A stretch of 9,709 bases of DNA, from NCBI GenBank assembly GCA_025362705.1, contig JANYFH010000020.1, positions 1 to 9,709 of the forward strand. Reading direction: 5' to 3'. Each line of letters opens with the position of its first letter. The stretch's first letter is position 1. This stretch comes from Betaproteobacteria bacterium (GTDB lineage: Bacteria; Pseudomonadota; Gammaproteobacteria; Burkholderiales; Usitatibacteraceae). The notes beneath the pieces were generated by a model. It searched no databases. It had not been told where the DNA came from and worked only from the letters and a program-made list of their open reading frames with translations. Positions 5,951 to 9,709 of the stretch are shown here, piece by piece. Both the position numbers and the translations under genes were made by a program.

Positions 5951-7465
5951 TCAAAGAAACGCCATCCCGTTGGTGCGCGCAAACCGCCCAAGATTCGGGA
6001 ACACGGTGCCAAGTTCGCCGGTAGAAGCCCCCATCCACTTCGCAAACGTTGCCCCGTATTCATCGACCGAAGTCACCGGCAGCAGGCGCCCCTGACCCAC
6101 GTCGTTGGGGCCAAGCAGTGCGACGGCCGGGAATTCCGAGCCCACCGCGGTCCCGCCGTAGAAAGTGCCGCCATTCACCGCACCGCCGAGCGCAAAACAA
6201 TGCGTCCCCCAGCCGTGGTCGCTACCTGCGCCGTTGGAAGTCTGGGTTCGGCCAAAGTCGGACATCGTGAATGATGTTACGTTGCTGGATATGCCTTGCG
6301 ATACCGACCAGTTGTAAAACCAGCTCATGGCCTGATCGAGTTGTTTGATCAAATCGGAATGCAAGCCGCTCAGGATCGGTATCGGGTTTGTGGAATTTTT
6401 GAATTGATCGCCATGATTGTCGAAGCCGCCAAGCGAGACAAAAAATATTTGCCGCTTTACGCCGAGCGTATCGCGCGCCGCGATCATGTTGGCCACCGAA
6501 CGCAATTGGCTTGCAAGGCGATTGCTTTGCGAAACGCCGGACGAGTTGATGAAGCTCGTCGGTGGCGCAGGACTGATGGGGAATTTTTCAGAAACGTTAC
6601 CTGAAGCATCCTTGGTTGGCGCGCCGCTGGAATCGAGGTTGTAGAGTGAAGCATTGACGAACTCGCCGGTCGTCAAGGCGCGCGCTCCTTGGTCACCCCA
6701 TTGGTCTTCGAGCACATTGGCACGCAAGATATTGAGTTGATTCTCGAACGCCGCCTGCGGTTTGGATGTCGTATCCCAATCACGGTACGCACGTAGCCGT
6801 TTGACGATGGTGCTCTTGGTGCCGCCCCAAGGCGAAACGGCATAAGCCACCGCACTGTTGCCCTTTTGAAACAAGCTTTGCCCGGCCGCAGAAATCGATA
6901 CCGACACCTGACTATTGGCGTTTGCTGATTCAATCAAATCCGCCATCCGCCCGCCCCAGCCCGTGAGTGCCGGATAATCGGCGCGGCCGGTTTGCCAATG
7001 GCTCTGCATGTCCGAATGCGAAAATAATTGTGGCGGGAGATTCGTTTGCGCCTGGTATTGCGCGAGTGATGTCGGTTGCAGCAGCACACCGGCGTTGGGA
7101 ATTGCGGCAAGCTTGCGATCAGCGTTGAATATATTGGCGAGGCCGGTCATGCTTGGGTGAAATCCAAATGATCGACCACTAATACCGGCATTCACTGGAA
7201 TCGCATTTGCAGATGGTATCGCGAGATTGCCACGACCGATGGCGTACTTGTCATACTCGCCGCCAATCCCGGGGTTAAGCGGAATGATCATGTTGTGCGA
7301 ATCGTTGCCCCCAAACAGGAACACGCAAACCAGCGCGCGGTAATCATTGTATGGCCCCGCCGCATAGGCGGCCTGCATGAGATTGCCCACCATCGGCGTG
7401 CTCGCAGCGGCCGCCATCATTTTCATGAAGCGGCGGCGGTCTTTGTGTAGATCAAACGTGTTCAT
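5951..7465 (-). CDS. DUF1501 protein, Tat-exported, alkaline-phosphatase-superfamily-like
   Basis: Seen: 504 residues from ATG 7465-7463 to TGA 5953-5951. AAGGG overlaps the preceding gene's stop (TAAGGG) about 7 nt upstream. The N-terminus carries a twin-arginine motif RRRFMK (10-15), a small-residue stretch and AYAA near 33-36 as cleavage site, indicating Tat export in a folded state. Family motifs in order: FLFGGNDSHNMIIPL (49-63), FSHSDMQSHWQTG (148-160), GFDNHGDQ (347-354), SDFGRT (402-407) and GSDHGWGTH (414-422). Known: these identify the DUF1501 family, whose fold is grouped with alkaline phosphatases and sulfatases. Asp/His in GGND, D-GRT and DHGWG-H match the spacing of metal ligands there, with S56 a possible nucleophile (inference). 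The natural substrate is unknown. The gene starts 9 nt after the DUF1800 gene, a pairing seen repeatedly in bacteria, so the two products probably act together outside the cytoplasm. Confidence 0.9.
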   Translation of the reverse strand: MNTFDLHKDRRRFMKMMAAAASTPMVGNLMQAAYAAGPYNDYRALVCVFLFGGNDSHNMIIPLNPGIGGEYDKYAIGRGNLAIPSANAIPVNAGISGRSFGFHPSMTGLANIFNADRKLAAIPNAGVLLQPTSLAQYQAQTNLPPQLFSHSDMQSHWQTGRADYPALTGWGGRMADLIESANANSQVSVSISAAGQSLFQKGNSAVAYAVSPWGGTKSTIVKRLRAYRDWDTTSKPQAAFENQLNILRANVLEDQWGDQGARALTTGEFVNASLYNLDSSGAPTKDASGNVSEKFPISPAPPTSFINSSGVSQSNRLASQLRSVANMIAARDTLGVKRQIFFVSLGGFDNHGDQFKNSTNPIPILSGLHSDLIKQLDQAMSWFYNWSVSQGISSNVTSFTMSDFGRTQTSNGAGSDHGWGTHCFALGGAVNGGTFYGGTAVGSEFPAVALLGPNDVGQGRLLPVTSVDEYGATFAKWMGASTGELGTVFPNLGRFARTNGMAFL

Positions 7466-7474
7466 CGTCGGCCC

Positions 7475-9709
7475 TTACTTCTGTATCGAATATTCGGGAG
7501 AGTTCATGATGAGCCACAGCGCGGTCTTGAAGCGCTCAGTTGCTTGTGCGGTGGCAGGGGTTTGGTTGATTTTGCTGACCATGTCGATCAGCTGCGCGCG
7601 GAACTGCGCACTGATGCCCGCAGAAAGCAGCGTAAGGCTCATGGCGTCGATCATCGCTGGTGGATCGTCGGCGAGCGCGATGTAGCTGTCGTACACCGGC
7701 AGCAGCCGCGCGTTCGGGTCGGTAGCGGATTGGTTGAAGCCACCGATGATCCCGTATTTGCTGAAATCCATGAACCCGGAAATGGTCGCGCTATTGGTGA
7801 TCTCGAACTCCGGGCCGAATAACTGCGCCTGCCCTAGCGGGCCTGAGGGTGAATAGTCCGGATGATAAAAATTGAATACGCTGCCCGCGTGCAAGGGGCT
7901 CTGTCCGAGCGAATCGGAACTGCCCAGATCGTAAATACTGCTGTAATTTCCGCCCGCCATTTTTGCGCCGAACGCACGATGCATATGTGTGAAGCGCAGC
8001 ACCGGTTCGCGCAATTTGCCGTAGGAGGCCGGCTGCGTGCTGCGCGGCGCGCGCGCTTCCGTGTCGAGCAGGATCGCACGAATCACCGCTTTCATGTCAC
8101 CACGTACGCCCGTACCGTTGTTGTTAAAGATATTGGCTACGCGGGTCACGTAAGCACCACTCGGATTGCTGGTGACTAGACGCACGATGAGTTGTTCACC
8201 GATAAACGGGCCGATGTTCGGGTGATTGAAAATGTTGTCGACCACTGCATCGACGTCCTGCATCGCTGTCTGTCCGGCAGGGACGTTACGACTGAAGGCT
8301 GCGGAGCCCGGGTAGGTGAGCAGCGTTTTCGCGCCGGCATCGTGTGCGCCGCCGGTAATGTCGCGTTTGTCGTCGGATGAACGATAAGTTGCCGTCCACG
8401 GTTCCATCGGCGTTGACCATGCTGTACAGGCTTTGGCGCCGGTGGCCGCATCGCTCGGATAGGGCACGTCCGGATACAACCATCGCCACGGTTTGGTTTG
8501 ATCCTGCCCCGCAAAATTCCATCCGGTCAGCGCACGTGCGACCTCCTGTGCTGTCGCTTCTGAATAAGTGTTGATGGGTTTACCCGTCATTGCATCGAAC
8601 TGTACCAAGCCGTCGATGTTGAGCATTACCGTGCCGATGGAAAACAATTGCATCAATTCGCGCGCGAAGTTTTCACTCGGTATTGTGCCGAGTACAGCGT
8701 CCGCCTTGGCACCGCCCTTCATGTCCAGGTACTCGCCCATTGCAGGGCTCAGCGTAATGTCCTTGAGCAGGCTGCGGAAATTGCCGAACGCATTGGCTCC
8801 CAGCCAGTCGAGATATTTCGCCGATCCGCAGGCCTGATCGCCAATGGTGTTGTTGTTCATCGAGATCACCATGATCTGCGAGAGCGCAAATACGACCCGC
8901 TGGCGCAACTGATCAGGAGCTTCGAAATATTGCTTCCAGATCGACGGCATCATCGCCGCATATGGCGCAGTCGGGTAGGTTGGATCACTGCTGACGGTTG
9001 CGAGGTGCGAGGTCTGCGCGGTGTTGAATTGCTCATCCAGATAGGCTGTTGGCGTCATCAGGGCAACGCGGTCGATCTCGGTCTGCGAGGCACCGAACGT
9101 TGCCTGAGTGAGCAAACGCGCTGCGTCGGCCTTGGCGTGCGGCGCAACGGCGACGTTAACCACGGATGATACGGTGAACGCACCAGCACTGGTAATTGCC
9201 TTGGCCATCAGCACCGTCGGCCCTTCGATTGCTGGTGTCCAGCTTAGCAAATACGGTGCGATTGAATCTTCGCCAAGCTTTGTTACGCCCTCGTAAAACT
9301 CAACCTTGGTGATGGTAGCGCCACCGAAAACCGATGCACTGGCACTCAGTGAAGTCGTCACGCCGACCTGAGCCGACGCCACGCTGGCCAGCGATATCAT
9401 CGGCGGTACCGCCGTACCCAGCGATGTGCCCACACGCGATTTCACGACGGCGATATCGGCCGCATTGATGCTGCCGGACGTATTGACGTCGTACTTAAAA
9501 TTGCTGGCGTTAACGGTCTGGCCTGCCCGTGCCTTGACGCTGCTAAGGTCAACGGCGTCCACGCTGAGCGTGTTGTTCAGGTCGCCGACAAGAAAGGCTA
9601 ACGATACCGATGTGTTGAGGGAACCATTTACGCCGTTCAACATGACGGTGATTCGGCGAGCATCGGGGATACTGGTAAGCGTGACCGCCACGAAATTGGT
9701 TCCGGAAAC
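7475..9709 (-). CDS. DUF1800 protein with dockerin-like and Ig-like modules (5' end missing)
   Basis: Seen: the frame is open from the right edge to TAA 7477-7475 (744 residues visible). A GTG at 9691 is in frame but has no ribosome site, and the residues before it (VSGTNF) continue the same beta-rich pattern, so the true start and any signal peptide lie outside. Numbering from the edge: a beta-rich stretch (1-40) is followed by two dockerin-type loops. The second, DVNTSGSINAAD (74-85), is intact; the first, DLNNTLSVDAVD (43-54), lacks the acidic fifth position. An Ig-like domain spans about 100-190 (ITKVEFYEGVTKLGED...YLLSWTP). The DUF1800 body starts near 193 (ADAARLLTQATFG). It contains NFARELMQLFSIG (347-359), VARALTGW (390-397) and KLREPVLRF, the family signatures. 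Function of DUF1800 is unknown; it is usually exported and paired with DUF1501, which follows here 9 nt later. Confidence 0.9.
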   Translation of the reverse strand, partial: VSGTNFVAVTLTSIPDARRITVMLNGVNGSLNTSVSLAFLVGDLNNTLSVDAVDLSSVKARAGQTVNASNFKYDVNTSGSINAADIAVVKSRVGTSLGTAVPPMISLASVASAQVGVTTSLSASASVFGGATITKVEFYEGVTKLGEDSIAPYLLSWTPAIEGPTVLMAKAITSAGAFTVSSVVNVAVAPHAKADAARLLTQATFGASQTEIDRVALMTPTAYLDEQFNTAQTSHLATVSSDPTYPTAPYAAMMPSIWKQYFEAPDQLRQRVVFALSQIMVISMNNNTIGDQACGSAKYLDWLGANAFGNFRSLLKDITLSPAMGEYLDMKGGAKADAVLGTIPSENFARELMQLFSIGTVMLNIDGLVQFDAMTGKPINTYSEATAQEVARALTGWNFAGQDQTKPWRWLYPDVPYPSDAATGAKACTAWSTPMEPWTATYRSSDDKRDITGGAHDAGAKTLLTYPGSAAFSRNVPAGQTAMQDVDAVVDNIFNHPNIGPFIGEQLIVRLVTSNPSGAYVTRVANIFNNNGTGVRGDMKAVIRAILLDTEARAPRSTQPASYGKLREPVLRFTHMHRAFGAKMAGGNYSSIYDLGSSDSLGQSPLHAGSVFNFYHPDYSPSGPLGQAQLFGPEFEITNSATISGFMDFSKYGIIGGFNQSATDPNARLLPVYDSYIALADDPPAMIDAMSLTLLSAGISAQFRAQLIDMVSKINQTPATAQATERFKTALWLIMNSPEYSIQK
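9422..9589 (-). other. Dockerin-like EF-hand pair encoded in the DUF1800 gene
   Basis: This part encodes GDLNNTLSVDAVDLSSVK and YDVNTSGSINAADIAVVKSR. They are two loop-helix repeats about 31 residues apart, with the D-x-N-x-x-x-x-x-x-x-x-D spacing of type I dockerin calcium loops. There is no sign of a cellulosome here, so a calcium-stabilised spacer or a protein-protein contact on the cell surface is more likely than a cohesin-dockerin scaffold. Confidence 0.65.

Noticed and set aside
9422..9589. Cellulosome component based on the dockerin-like repeats
   Set aside because: No cohesin, scaffoldin or glycoside hydrolase is in the window, the first loop is degenerate, and such repeats occur in many non-cellulosomal exported proteins.
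9689..9691. GTG as the start codon of the DUF1800 gene
   Set aside because: The frame is open to the window edge, there is no ribosome site before it and no signal peptide after it; the gene is treated as 5'-partial.

Overview
The window reads as chromosomal DNA from a Gram-negative proteobacterium, most likely a betaproteobacterium. The grounds are a moderately high GC content, Shine-Dalgarno starts, a Tat-type export signal, a periplasmic glycine-zipper protein and the overall protein flavour. No rRNA, tRNA, CRISPR array, transposase or phage gene was seen. Nine protein genes are supported. Eight lie on the minus strand; only the VOC gene lies on the plus strand. The two outermost genes run off the window edges.

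Left part (1-1869, minus): a 63-residue hydrophobic protein, a 463-residue polytopic membrane protein resembling GT-C-type glycosyltransferases, and the start of a GtrA-family protein. The last two overlap by 4 bp (ATGA) and look like part of a surface-glycan or lipid-linked sugar module. A divergent intergenic region (1870-2089) then separates these from a VOC-fold protein on the plus strand. It holds a good sigma70-type promoter for the VOC gene and a perfect 10-bp palindrome next to the -35 box.

Middle part (2631-4852, minus): a PLP-dependent threonine/serine dehydratase-like enzyme, a MmcQ/YjbR-family protein and a flavin reductase-family protein, in transcription order. Between the last two lies a 91-bp nested palindrome (3289-3379) with the look of a non-autonomous, MITE-like dispersed repeat. 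It causes a spurious 59-residue N-terminal extension if the flavin reductase start is chosen by longest open frame.

Next (5016-5825, minus) is a secreted or periplasmic protein joining a beta/gamma-crystallin domain to a glycine-zipper segment. It has a strong Shine-Dalgarno site and a clear intrinsic terminator (4971-4992).

Right part (5951-9709, minus): a two-gene unit encoding a DUF1800 protein, with dockerin-like and Ig-like modules at its visible N-terminal end, and a Tat-exported DUF1501 protein. The stop and start are 9 nt apart. This conserved but functionally unassigned extracytoplasmic pair is the least understood system in the window. DUF1501 carries motifs resembling metal-binding sites of the alkaline phosphatase/sulfatase superfamily.
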